Origin: Phymorhynchus buccinoides
Taxonomy: Eukaryota; Mollusca; Gastropoda; Neogastropoda; Raphitomidae
Direction of reading: 5' to 3'
NCBI GenBank assembly: GCA_017654935.2
Contig: CM065699.1
Location: 51,910,160-51,974,159, forward strand
Length of the DNA stretch: 64,000 bases
Below the pieces are notes generated by a model that was given only the letters and a program-made list of their open reading frames with translations, made no database searches and was not told the origin of the DNA. This document shows positions 35,990-49,300 of the stretch, one piece after another (position 1 is the stretch's first letter; each line of letters starts with the position of its first letter). The position numbers and the translations under genes were made by a program.

Positions 35990-37347
35990 GTAAGTTTGAA
36001 ATAAAATGATACAGTGGAACCTCCATTATAAGACCTTAGCCCTTTCACCGCCAACGTCGCATTTTTGAACCACAATGATTTAACACCCATGTCACTAAAA
36101 GGCATCAAATCAGGGTCTGTTATACAAATACCCTATTCTCTTAAATTTGGGGAGATAAGGATAGGCTTTACTTTAAATATGTCACAGAGGAATCCCCAAT
36201 ATTACGACATGTTTTTCTCTACCCAGGTAAATGTAATGGAATTTTTGTTGTTGAAAAATGGCTGGCGGCGAAAGTGTTAAAAAATCATTCAAAATGAGGT
36301 CTTATAAGGGAGGGGTCTTATATTAGGGAGGTAATGTTAATACTTACAAAGATGGGCAATGTCTTGGAGAAGTAGGTCGTATGGGAGGGAGTCTTATAAT
36401 GCTAGGTCTTATAAGGGAGGTTCTACTGTATAAAAACTTATGATAAGAACAATAAAACCTAAAACGCTCAAGCAGAAAAAGAAACTTTTAATTTCAATTT
36501 AAAACTTGAAATGTAGTTTTCAAGAGCCGCAGTTGGTTGAATCGCTGGCTTGAAATCCGTCAGGTTTGCGATTGTGCGGGTTCGAATCAAGCTCGGTTCG
36601 CAGTAGTGTGTCCTTGGGAAAGCCACTTTACTCCTATTTTCCTCACTCCACTCAGGTGTAAGTGGGTACCTGACGTCAGTTCTCGGTTCGCAGTGGTGTG
36701 TCCTTGGGAAAGGTACTTTACTCCTATTTTCCTCACTCCACCCAGGTGTAAATGGATATCTGACGTTAGTTGGGGAAAAAGTCTGGATGAGACTTAAAAC
36801 CGAGGTCCTGTGTGTGAACGCATGCACAAAGATCTTGCGCACACGTTAATGCCCGTTCCACTGTCCGGTAGGAGTAGGCCATGTTGCGCCGGTGGAAAGG
36901 ATGACACAAAGCATGCATCATGTGCGCCAACTGCAGTCTAAATGAAGATTTTGGGCGTGGGGCAGGATAAGCATCCCCAATAGGAAGAAGAAGAGCATCA
37001 CGATCTCTTCTTCAATGTGTGTGTGTGTGTATGCGTGAACGCATGTTTGTGTGTGTGTGTGTGTGTCTATGCATGAGTGCGACTGCACGCATGCTTGTCA
37101 TGTGTGCGTGCGTGCATGTAGTGTGTGTGTGTGTGCGTGTGCGTGCATGTGTTTTTTGTTTGTTTGTGTGTATTTATATGTATAATGCATGAATGTGTGT
37201 TTGTGTTTGCCTGTATAAATGTACATGCGCATGCCCATTTTGCAGGTGTATGTCATATGATATCATGTGTCTGTGCACATGCGTGTGTGTGCATGCACAA
37301 GCGTTCACATCTATATATTCTATTTATAAATGCATATGATAAATATG

Positions 37348-37395
<48 letters not shown>

Positions 37396-40300
37396 TTGCT
37401 TTGTATTGCATTGTTTCTGGTTTGTGTCATTCTTAAATACTATTTTTGTTATCTACTTGTTGATGAATAATTGATTGTAAAGCGCTTTGGGCTCATTTGA
37501 GGTAAAGCGCTATATAAATGTACTATTATTATTATTATTATATGTGTATCCAAATCTAGATTCAGAACATGCTGACCGTGCTAGGCACGGCACAGCCGGT
37601 GACTCGGAAGAGGAAGCGCCTGTCTGACGCGGCGGTGCTCATGGGCCCCCCCTCGTCCACCCGCGGCCCCAAGACAGCCAGACGCCGCTCCTCCCTGTCA
37701 GCTGTGGACCTGGACGATGTCACACGCAGGTTTACCCCACGCACCAACATCGCTGGGTTTCTACAGCAAGGTGCGTTATTGGTGTTAATCATACACGATA
37801 CAGTGGAACCTCCCTTATCAATATCAGGCATGAGATTTTTCAGCCTTTAGGCTGAATTCAAGCTTTTTGATGACCCCAAATGTCATTTTTAGATAAAAAA
37901 GAGAGCAAATGAGTATAGAAATACCTCTTACAAGTGATTGAAAATGAACTAAAAATATTAATTCCACTTTTAATGCTGTTTTTAAGGCTTAGATTACTTA
38001 AAGGCTTTAGTTTCCGGGGGTCTTCAGCCTTTTTCGGATGCTTTTCAGCCTATATCACAATTTTTCAATCCCATGCCTCCTTATGAGACCTCCCATTATA
38101 AGACTCCCTCCCACATAAGACCTACTTCTCTCACTGAGACATTGCCCTTCTTTGTAAGTATTAAAATTGCCTCTCTTATAAGACCTCCCTTATAAGACCT
38201 CATTTTGGATGATTTTTGAAGGTCTTATAAGGGAGGTTCCACTGTACTGCAGGTGTTGTGTGTGTGTGTGTGCACTGGACTGACAAGTTTTGGAATGCCC
38301 CTGCGAAATGTGGTTTCTGGTTTTCCGGTTTTGGGAGTTCACACTGTGTGTGTGCGTGTGCGTGTGCGTGTGCGTGTGCGTGTGTGTGTATGTGTGTGCA
38401 AAGGCAGGGGGGTACAGGATCTGGGGGAGTTATGGGGGTTCGGGAAAAAAACAAACCCAAACCCCCATTTTTCCCTAAATAATAAAAATAAAGAATAGAA
38501 ACAAAGAAAAATAGGGGATAACCCACAACCTCATGTAATTTCAAGCCACAGTTTTACCTTTTCTCCCAGCAGAGGCCTTCTTTGAATCTTTTACATTGAA
38601 ATTATCCGCCCCTGTGTGTGTGTGTGCGCATGCATGCGTGTGTGCATGGGTCAAGTCAAGTCAAGTCAAAATCATCTTTATTGAGGGTTAAAGAATAAGC
38701 TGACAAAGCTGTGTATGTGTGTGTGCATGCGTGGTTGCGTGCGTGCATTGTTAATTTCAGCCCCAGAGGAAACTCCGGCCGGTCGCAAAAGAAGCTCTGT
38801 GGGTGACGGCAGCAACACGACGACCACCCAGAACGTCAGCGCCCTAATGGTCAACGAAGTGGGCGTCTCTATGCTGGAGAACAGGTAGACAGGAACGCTT
38901 TCACTTTGTCAAACGAAACTAAAAATGCGTTAAACTCGCTACTCAGCATAGTTTAGTTGCCACTTACAATTTATCCGAATTGCTACATGCTTAAACAGTT
39001 ATCTAAATGTATAATCACTGTTAATTATTTTTAGATTTATGTTTCTTTTGTGTGTATGTGTGTGAGTGCACGTGCATGCATGTGCATGTTTGGTTGGCTT
39101 ACCCTGGCTAAATGACTCCAGGTATCATCCCAACAACGAGAAGCTCTTGAATACTAAGGTACAAATGCTTCAGCTAGGGATGAGAATATTACGTGTGTGA
39201 CCGTTTTTGATTACCCCGCCACGTGGGCAGCCACAGAAGCATGGTTTAACTGTACTGTGAAGAAATGCAAGCGCACATGTATATGTATACTGGCTCACTT
39301 AATCCTTTGCCACATACAATTTATCCGAATTATCTAATGACTCACAGTTAATTATTTTCAGCTTTATGTTTCTTGTGTGTGTTTAGATTTTTAAACCACA
39401 GAAATAGGAGAAACATCAGATTTGGGCTATGAATGTTTTGTCAGACATTTAAATGCAAATATAAAGCCAAATGTCGGCATCAATGTTTTTTGTATTTCCG
39501 TGTTCACACCTGTTCTCCTGTCCTTTCTCTTTGTTTCAGGTCAGCTGGATCCAGCGCAGAAAACGTGTCTGCCAGCGGCGGTCGCTTCCGGGGAAAGAAG
39601 GGCAACCTGAAGATCACCCTGCCTCAGGTTTCCCCAGCCTCCGCATCAAAGGTAGGAGACATGTAGCTGCTCTTGTGTTGGTAGGGCAGGTTGGGGAAGA
39701 AAGGCAACCTGAAGATTACCCTGCCTCAGGTTTCCCCAGCCTCCGCATCAAAGGTAGGAGACAGATGGAGCTGCTCTTGTGTTGGTAGGGCAGGTTTGGG
39801 AAGAAAGGCAACCTGAAGATCTCCCTGCCTCAGGTTTCCCCAGCCTCCGCATCAAAGGTAGGAGACATGTTACTTTTAGTATTGTAGCTGCTCTTGTGTT
39901 GGTAGGGCAGGTTGGGGAAGAAAGGCAAAAAGAATGCTGTCCACGGCTATTGAAAAGTTACTGTAGACATTTAGTTTCGTTTGATTTATGCATACATGTG
40001 TCTTTGTGTTATTATTTTTGTGTGTGGATAATTTGTTTGTTGAGTTTTTGCACGATGTCTGAAATCAATACTGATGTGAAAAGACATTGAAATTAAACAT
40101 TGAAGTTTCATTCATTCATTTGATTGGTCATTCATAGTTGTCGCGTCAAATGTGCATGGGTGATACTCTGTCATTTTTACACTGATTTCGGTTTTTAAAA
40201 TTTTACCAGAAACTGAACTTCAGTTTATTTGACCCGGTAATTAATCCAAAAAAAAAAGAAGACCACAAGCGATTTGGGGTGTTTTGAACTTGGTTGTTTT

Positions 40301-43300
40301 ATCTTGGAAGTTTACAAAGGCAATGTATAGTAATAATTTTACAAGGCTTATCAGACTCAAACTGTCTCTGCTATCATTTTAACTGTCCGTCTATCTCGTT
40401 ATCTCTCTCTCTCAACTTGCCCCCCTGAATCATCTGACAGGGCTCTGCCCCTGTACCCTGCCGGGGCCATGGGTCCCTGGACCCCTGCCTTTCAGTTTTT
40501 TTTTCATTTTTGGGAGTTGCACTCATGCATGTGCCATCATCGACTGAAGTCATTTGTGGAACCGGAATGATAGCTTTTTGATTGTGTCAAAATTAGCATA
40601 CTTCTATAAGGAGACACTTTTTTTCACCCTGACTAAGACTTCTGCGCCTACGAATAATATGACTAATAATATAGTAAGAAACTCTAATAAGAAAATCATT
40701 TTTTGGTGTAAAGTTTAAGGATGCGTCTTTAAATATGATGGATCTTATAGTTTGTAAAATACAGTACCGTATGATTATAATCCGCACCCCCCAAATTTTA
40801 CACAAAATTGAGGTTTAGTTACCATATTTTCTTATGATATTGTTAGTCATATTATAAGGCGCAGGGGTCTCGGTCTGGGGAAAAAGTATCGCCTTATAGT
40901 CAGTAAAATAAGGTACTTATTTCTTGTTGTTTTGATTAATGTTTATAAATTTAAACTTTTTCTTCTTTTTTTTCTGGCGTCACTTAGGTTCAGCGAACCC
41001 CGGGGTCAGCAAGGTCGTCAAGAACCAGCACTCCCATAAAAGACGTAACGGGAAACGCTGACGAAAACGTCGCAGAAGAAGCCCTTGAAGTTGACGACGA
41101 GCCCCCTGTCTCTCCTGTGGGAGGAGGGGACTTACCCGAGGACTTAGGGTCAGACCAGGGCAGCACCAGTACAGACGGGGTGGACCATTCTCCGGACGAA
41201 ACCACGCACAAGTCTGCAAGGTCAGGAGCTGACAGAAGTCAAGGCGGTGAAAGAAATGTATTCACCGATGTTTTGGGAGAGAAACGCAGCGGGCAGACGT
41301 CTGATGATGATGAGGAGGACGATTCGGAGGTGACCCCTGGACTACAAACGGAAGAAATGCAAGGGGGCCCCAAGGCTCGCACAGCCTCATCCACCCCTTC
41401 CTCAGGCAGAAAGAGCAAAGACGGCGCTGACACACCCTTGGAAAAATCGCATGACGGCAGACTGTCGTCGAGTGGAAAGAGCAAAGACGGCTTTGGCACA
41501 CCACTGGAAAAATCGCATGATGCCAGACTGTCATTGAGTGGAAAGAGCAAAGACGGCTTTGGCACACCACTGGAAAAATCGCATGATGCCAGACTGTCAT
41601 CGAGTGGAAAGAGCAAAGACGGCTTTGGCACACCACTGGAAAAACCGCATGATGCCAGACTGTCATCGAGTGGAAAGAGCAAAGACGGCTTTGGCACACC
41701 ACTGGAAAAATCGCATGATGCCAGACTGTCATCGAGTGGAAAGAGCAAAGACGGCTTTGGCACACCACTGGAAAAATCGCTGGAAGACATCAGTAGAAAA
41801 CGCTCAACAGAGAAAATAACACCCAATCAGTCGAGACGTTCTTTGTCGAAAATTGCTTCACCATCTCCAAGCACGAGTCATGCTCATGAAGCTAGCGCCG
41901 GGAGCAACAGACTCTCTGCTGCGACCAGCACTCCGACGTCAACTCTTATTTCGTCGTCAGGAAAGAAGGCAGCGTCAGGCCAGCGCAGAACTCCTTCAAC
42001 AATGTCTCTGTCAGCACGGGAAGGTGTGTGTCTGTGTGTGTCTGTGTCTGTGTTTGTGTGTGTGTGTGTGTGTGTGCGCGTGCATGCGTGCGTTCGTCTG
42101 CGTGTGTGTGTGTGTGTGTCTGTGCGTGTGCGTGTGTTTGTGTGTCTCAACTGTCTGCGTGTGTGCATTTGTGTGTCTGTGTGTGTTTTAAAACCCTTTG
42201 AACGCCAGCCATTTTTCAGCCAAAACTTTCCATTCAACTTACCTGGGTAGAGAAAATGTTTCATAGATCTGCAATATTGGGGATCCCTATGTGACATGCA
42301 TAAAATAGGGCCTGTCCTTTACCTCCCAAAATTAACAACATAAGGTCACTGGATACCAGACCCTCATCTGATGCCTTTCACTTTCAGTGACATGGGTGTT
42401 AAATCATTGTGGTGCCAAGAGGCGACAGTGGCGATGAAAGGGTTTTAAATTAACCCTTTCACCGCCAGCCATTTATCAGCACAAAATGTCCATTAAACTT
42501 ACCTGGGTAGAGAAAAAAAAATCAGTCTGTAATATTGGGGATTCCTCTGTGACATATTTAAAGTAAGGCCTACCCTTACCTCCCCAAATTAAGAGAACAG
42601 GGTCTTTGGATAACAGACCCTGATTTGATGCCTTTTAGTGACATGGGTGTTAAATCATTGTGGTGCAAAAATGCGACGTTGGCGGTGAACGGGTTAAAGG
42701 AATGCATCGCTTTGTGATATTGTACTGCTTGCTGTGATGTCATCATTGTTACCTGTGTTGTTATTTATTATTAACATTTCCTTGTTATGAAGAACAATTA
42801 CTGTTGTTATTGTTGTTACTGATGCTCTTCAGCTGAAGGAGAATTTATTACATAGTCTGTGTACTGGTTTGGGTGTGTGTGTGTTTGCCAACTTGCGTTA
42901 TTTTTCTATGTGAATTACATGCGCTTTTACGTAAAATTGTCCTCTGTATTTTTATGTCATATTTTACAGTAAATTTCTTGTCAGTTTTAATCTTAACTTT
43001 TATGTGCACGCTGGAAATTTTGTTCCTTCATTTATGGGAAGACGATAAATTTTTTTTTGTAAATTGTGGAAGGGGAGGCAATTGTGGCATCTGCTTCTGC
43101 TAGCGATGGAAGCGAAGGTGGAGGGTTTCTGGATGCTGGTCTGACGGAGGAACAGTTTCTGCATGAAGAGGAAGGAGGCAGCACTCGACGATTGGCGTCT
43201 CGCATGTCAGACTTCAGTAGAGCGTCCAAGGGCTGGAGTTGTTCATGAAGGGCTGGAGTTGTTGAGGAAGGGCTGGAGTTGTTCATGAAGGGCTGGAGTT

Positions 43301-46300
43301 GTTCATGAAGGGCTGGAGTTGTTTAGGAAGGGCTGGAGTTGTTCATGAAGGGCTGGAGTTGTTCATGAAGGGCTGGAGTTGTTCATGAAGGGCTGGAGTT
43401 GTTTAGGAAGGGCTGGAGTTGTTCATGAAGGGCTGGAGTTGTTCATGAAGGGCTGGAGTTGTTCATGAAGGGCTGGAGTTGTTTAGGAAGGGCTGGACTT
43501 GTTCATGAAGGGCTGGACTTGTTCATGAAGGGCTGGAGTTGTTCATGAAGGGCTGGAGTTGTTGAGGAAGGGTTGGAGTTGTTCATGAAGGGCTGGAGTT
43601 GTTCATGAAGGGCTGGAGTTGTTTAGGAAGGGCTGGAGTTGTTCATGAAGGGCTGGAGTTGTTGAGGAAGGGTTGGAGTTGTTCATGAAGGGCTGGAGTT
43701 GTTCATGAAGGGCTGGAGTTGTTTAGGAAGGGCTGGACTTGTTCATGAAGGGCTGGAGTTGTTCATGAAGGGCTGGAGTTGTTCATGAAGGGCTGGAGTT
43801 GTTGAGGAAGGGGTGGAGTTGTTTAGGAAGGGCTGGAGTTGTTCATGAAGGGCTGGAGTTGTTCATGAAGGGCTGGAGTTGTTGAGGAAGGGCTGGAGTT
43901 GTTCATGAAGGGCTGGAGTTGTTTAGGAAGGGCTGGAGTTGTTCATGAAGGGCTGGAGTTGTTGAGGAAGGGCTGGAGTTGTTCATGAAGGGCTGGAGTT
44001 GTTTAGGAAGGGCTGGAGTTGTTCATGAAGGGCTGGAGTTGTTCATGAAGGGCTGGAGTTGTTCATGAAGGGCTGGAGTTGTTGAGGAAGGGGTGGAGTT
44101 GTTTAGGAAGGGCTGGACTTGTTCATGAAGGGCTGGAGTTGTTCATGAAGGGCTGGAGTTGTTCATGAAGGGCTGGAGTTGTTCATGAAGGGCTGGAGTT
44201 GTTTAGGAAGGGCTGGAGTTGTTCATGAAGGGCTGGAGTTGTTGAGGAAGGGTTGGAGTTGTTCATGAAGGGCTGGAGTTGTTTAGGAAGGGCTGGAGTT
44301 GTTTAGGAAGGGCTGGAGTTGTTTAGGAAGGGCTGGAGTTGTTCATGAAGGGCTGGAGTTGTTGAGGAAGGGTTGGAGTTGTTCATGAAGGGCTGGAGTT
44401 GTTCATGAAGGGCTGGAGTTGTTCATGAAGGGCTGGAGTTGTTCATGAAGGGCTGGAGTTGTTCATGAAGGGCTGGAGTTGTTCATGAAGGGCTGGAGTT
44501 GTTGAGGAAGGGCTGGAGTTGTTCATGAAGGGCTGGAGTTGTTCATGAAGGGCTGGAGTTGTTCATGAAGGGCTGGAGTTGTTGAGGAAGGGCTGGAGTT
44601 GTTCATGAAGGGCTGGAGTTGTTCATGAAGGGCTGGAGTTGTTTAGGAAGGGCTGGACTTGTTCATGAAGGGCTGGACTTGTTCATGAAGGGCTGGAGTT
44701 GTTGAGGAAGGGTTGGAGTTGTTCATGAAGGGCTGGAGTTGTTCATGAAGGGCTGGAGTTGTTCATGAAGGGCTGGAGTTGTTCATGAAGGGCTGGAGTT
44801 CATGAAGGGCTGGAGTTGTTCATGAAGGGCTGGAGTTGTTTAGGAAGGGCTGGAGTTGTTCATGAAGGGCTGGAGTTGTTTAGGAAGGGCTGGAGTTGTT
44901 CATGAAGGGCTGGAGTTGTTTAGGAAGGGCTGGAGTTGTTCATGAAGGGCTGGAGTTTTAGGAAGGGCTGGAGTTTAGGAAGGGCTGGAGTTGTTCATGA
45001 AGGGCTGTAGTTGTTTAGGAAGGGCTGGAATTGTTTAGGAAGGGCTGGAGTTGCTTAGGAAGGGCTGGAGTTGTTCATGAAGGGCTGGAATTGTTTAGGA
45101 AGGGCTGGAGTTGTTTAGGAAGGACTGGATTTGTTCTTGAAGGGATGGAGTTGTTCATGAAGGGCTGGAGTTGTTCAGGAAGGGCTGGAGTTGTTCAGGA
45201 AGGGCTGGAGTTGTTCAGGAAGGGCTGGAGTTTAGGAAGGGCTGGAGTTGTTTAGGAAGGGCTGGAGTTTAGGAAGGGATGGAGTTTAGGAAGGGCTGGA
45301 GTTGTTTAGGAAGAGCTGGAGTTGTTTAGGAAGGGCTGGAGTTTAGGAAGGGCTGGAGTTGTTCATGAAGGGCTGGAGTTGTTCATGAAGGGCTGGAGTT
45401 GTTTAGGAAGGGCTGGAGTTTAGGAAGGGCTGGAGTTTAGGAAGGGCTGGAGTTGTTTAGGAAGGGCTGGAGTTGTTTAGGAAGGGCTGGAGTTGTTCAT
45501 GAAGGGCTGGAGTTGTTCATGAAGGGCTGGAGTTGTTGAGGAAGGGCTGCAGTTGTTCATGAAGGGCTGGAGTTGTTCATGAAGGGCTGGAGTTGTTTAG
45601 GAAGGGCTGGAGTTGTTCATGAAGGGCTGGAGTTGTTGAGGAAGGGTTGGAGTTGTTCATGAAGGGCTGGAGTTGTTCATGAAGGGCTGGAGTTGTTCAT
45701 GAAGGGCTGGAGTTGTTCATGAAGGGCTGGAGTTGTTCATGAAGGGCTGGAGTTGTTCATGAAGGGCTGGAGTTGTTCATGAAGGGCTGGAGTTGTTCAT
45801 GAAGGGCTGGAGTTGTTCATGAAGGGCTGGAGTTGTTTAGGAAGGGCTGGAGTTGTTCATGAAGGGCTGGAGTTGTTTAGGAAGGGCTGGAGTTGTTCAT
45901 GAAGGGCTGGAGTTTAGGAAGGGCTGGAGTTGTTCATGAAGGGCTGGAGTTGTTTAGGAAGGGCTGGAATTGTTTAGGAAGGGCTGGAGTTGCTTAGGAA
46001 GGGCTGGAGTTGTTCATGAAGGGCTGGAATTGTTTAGGAAGGGCTGGAGTTGTTTAGGAAGGACTGGATTTGTTCTTGAAGGGATGGAGTTGTTCATGAA
46101 GGGATGGAGTTGTTCATGAAGGGCTGGAGTTGTTCAGGAAGGGCTGGAGTTTAGGAAGGGCTGGAGTTTAGGAAGGGCTGGAGTTGTTTAGGAAGGGCTG
46201 GAGTTTAGGAAGGGCTGGAGTTGTTTAGGAAGGGCTGGAGTTTAGGAAGGGCTGGAGTTGTTTAGGAAGGGCTGGAGTTGTTTAGGAAGGGCTGGAGTTG

Positions 46301-49300
46301 TTTAGGAAGGGCTGGAGTTGTTCATGAAGGGCTGGAGTTGTTTAGGAAGGGCTGGAGTTGTTTAGGAAGGGCTGGAGTTTAGGAAGGGCTGGAGTTGTTT
46401 AGGAAGGGCTGGAGTTGTTTAGGAAGGGCTGGAGTTGTTTAGGAAGGGCTGGAGTTGTTTATGAAGGGCTGGAGTTGTTTAGGAAGGGCTGGAGTTGTTC
46501 ATGAAGGGCTGGAGTTGTTTAGGAAGGGCTGGAGTTGTTTAGGAAGGGCTGGAGTTGCTTAGGAAGGGCTGGAGTTGTTCATGAAGGGCTGGAGTTGTTT
46601 AGGAAGGGCTGGAGTTGTTTAGGAAGGGCTGGAGTTGTTCATGAAGGGCTGGAATTGTTTAGGAAGGGCTGGAGTTGTTTAGGAAGGGCTGGAGTTGTTC
46701 ATGAAGGGCTGGAGTTGTTCATGAAGGGCTGGAATTGTTTAGGAAGGGCTGGAGTTGTTCATGAAGGGCTGGAATTGTTTAGGAAGGGCTGGAGTTCATG
46801 AAGGGCTGGAGTTGTTCATGAAGGCTGGAGTTGCTTAGGAAGGGCTGGAGTTGTTTAGGAAGGACTGGAAGAATCAAGCAAAAACAAAGAAAAAATTAAA
46901 TATGGAATAGGATGTGAGGGTCAATCTCATTCTGGCAAAAGGTTTTGAGACACAATCCCCATGACTGTTTAGCTCATCTGGCGCCATGTATTTTGTGACG
47001 TTCTTGGTTGTCCGTTACATCTCAACCGACAAGAGGATGGCAACTTTTTTTCTTTTCGAGTGCGCATGCGCTGCTTTAACGGAAAAATCACTGATCATAA
47101 GATCTGAAAGTAGACAAACACGTGGCAGGGTGCTTGGCAGCGAATGTCTTTGCTTTGGTGGGAGTGAAGCGCGACGTACTGAGCGAATACATTCGCTCGC
47201 TCATGGTAGTAGAAGAGTTAAGGACGAGAAACTGCATTGTGGAGTTATTCCCCTTCATCCCATGATGTCATCAGTGATGTTATCTAGCGTGTTAGTGATG
47301 AGTGATGCGGCAGTGAAGGGGTTAATACACGGATGGCTGTGTTCTTGTTCTGCTTGAGGAAGCTTCATTGTTTGGATCAGAAAGAATTTGACCAAAGCTG
47401 GATTGGATTTGTTACAATTGTATGTGTTATATAATTTTATGTAAAAAAAAGTAACTGTTTTTGTTTTGTGCATTATTAAGTATTACCGTAATTTACGGCC
47501 CATAAGGCGACACAGCCCATAAGGCGACACAGCCCATAAGGCGACACAGCACATAAGGCGACACAGCGCATAAGGCGACACAGCGCATAAGGCGACACAG
47601 CACATAAGGCGACACAGCGCATAAGGCGACACAGCGCATAAGGCGACACAGCACATAAGGCGACACAGCGCATAAGGCGACACAGCACATAAGGCGACAC
47701 AGCGCATAAGGCGACACAGCACATAGGGCGACACAGCCCATAAGGCGACACAGCCCATAAGGCGACACAGCACATAAGGCGACACAGCGCATAAGGCGAC
47801 ACAGCACATAAGGCGACACAGCGCATAAGGCGACACAGCACATAGGGCGACACAGCCCATAAGGCGACACAGACATAAGGCGACACAGCACATAAGGCGA
47901 CACAGCGCATAAGGCGACACAGCACATAGGGCGACACAGCCCATAAGGCGACACAGCACATAAGGCGACACAGCGCATAAGGCGACACAGCACATAGGGC
48001 GACACAGCCCATAAGGCGACACAGCCCATAAGGCGACACAGCACATAAGGCTTCCTAAGCAACTCCAGCCCTTCCTAAGCAACTCCAGCCCTTCGTAAAC
48101 CCCTCGTTTAAAAAAAAAAAAAGCCCACCCCCCCCCCCCCCCCCCCACTCCCATCAAGTTTTGACTTGACTTTTCTTTGTTTACGTTTACTTAACTTCAT
48201 TTTCTTTTCTTTTAAATGAATGGTTTAACCTTTTCTTTTCCAAATTCCAGTTCAGAAAAATGGTGAGTATGTGTGTGTGTGTGTGTGCATGCGTATGTCA
48301 CTGTGTGCGTGCATGCACATGTGCTTTTGTTTGTGTGTTCATAGAGTCGACCCACTCGGTGTTTAGAAGAGAGAGCGAAGAAGCAGAAGATTCTGGGGAG
48401 GACGAAGAAGAAGAGGAAAATGATGGAGGCGCTGCTTTCACACCCACAGCATCAGTAAGTCAGGTGTGGGTTTAATAATAATAATATTATAATAATAATG
48501 AATAATGCTTATACAGCGCATAATCTTGCTAAGCAACTCAATGCGCTTCCAGGGTAGGACAGTAACATGTTTTGCAACCTGCTCTGGGGGCAGGTAGACA
48601 CATTTTTTACCTGCCCCCCCCCCAGGTTTAGCCACCTGCCCGATAAATGAATGTGCCATGAGTGAAAAAGCTAGTAGAAAGAGTCTTCATGATTGGCCAT
48701 CCTGTCACACAGCTCCTCGGGAATGACATCATTTTTTTCACCCATGATAAGCAAAATGTTATCTTCACATTAGAATCTGCAGTGCAGAAATAAAACGTTT
48801 AACTTGCAAAAACGTTGTTTTGATTTTTTCTTGTCGGAACCTGAAGCACATGTCATAATATTGTCTGCCATTTTGCCAAAGGCTGTCTGCAATTGACTGG
48901 TTAAGTATGCTTCATTCTGATTGGATAATGAATTTTCTTTAGCCAATCGTCTTGCTTGATACAAATAGCTATCCGATTTTGCGGAAGTGATGCTGACATC
49001 ATGTCAAACTACTCGCGAGCGTGGTGATAGTAGGGCCTATCATTGTTGATGTAGCCTGTTTTGTAGACCTAGAACCTGACTTGCGGTTTTTACAACGGAC
49101 TGAAATAAACTGGGTGAGATTTTTCTAAGCACTTGCACTTGCCTGGCGGGCAGGTCGTCGAGTTTGCCACCTGCCTGACACTTAAGACTACCTGCCCCGG
49201 GCAGTCGGGCAGCCGTTACTGTCCGACCCTGGCTTCCACTCACCATTCATACTATCATCAACAACTAAGTGCACATACAAACATTTCTAAACGACTAGCT

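Noticed and set aside
41239..41826. Minus-strand frames over CENP-T exon 5
   Set aside because: Shadows of the 66-bp coding repeat; no splice context.
43222..46868. CRISPR-like regular array
   Set aside because: The 20-bp units are contiguous with no spacers, and the context is an animal intron. The same applies to the arrays at 18030 and 47505.
46986..47357. 123-residue frame in CENP-T intron
   Set aside because: No recognisable family, no splice sites matching neighbouring exon phases; likely chance.
47476..48157. Three overlapping minus-strand frames of about 190-220 residues
   Set aside because: Artefacts of the 17-bp array: three overlapping frames are open at once with the same peptide.
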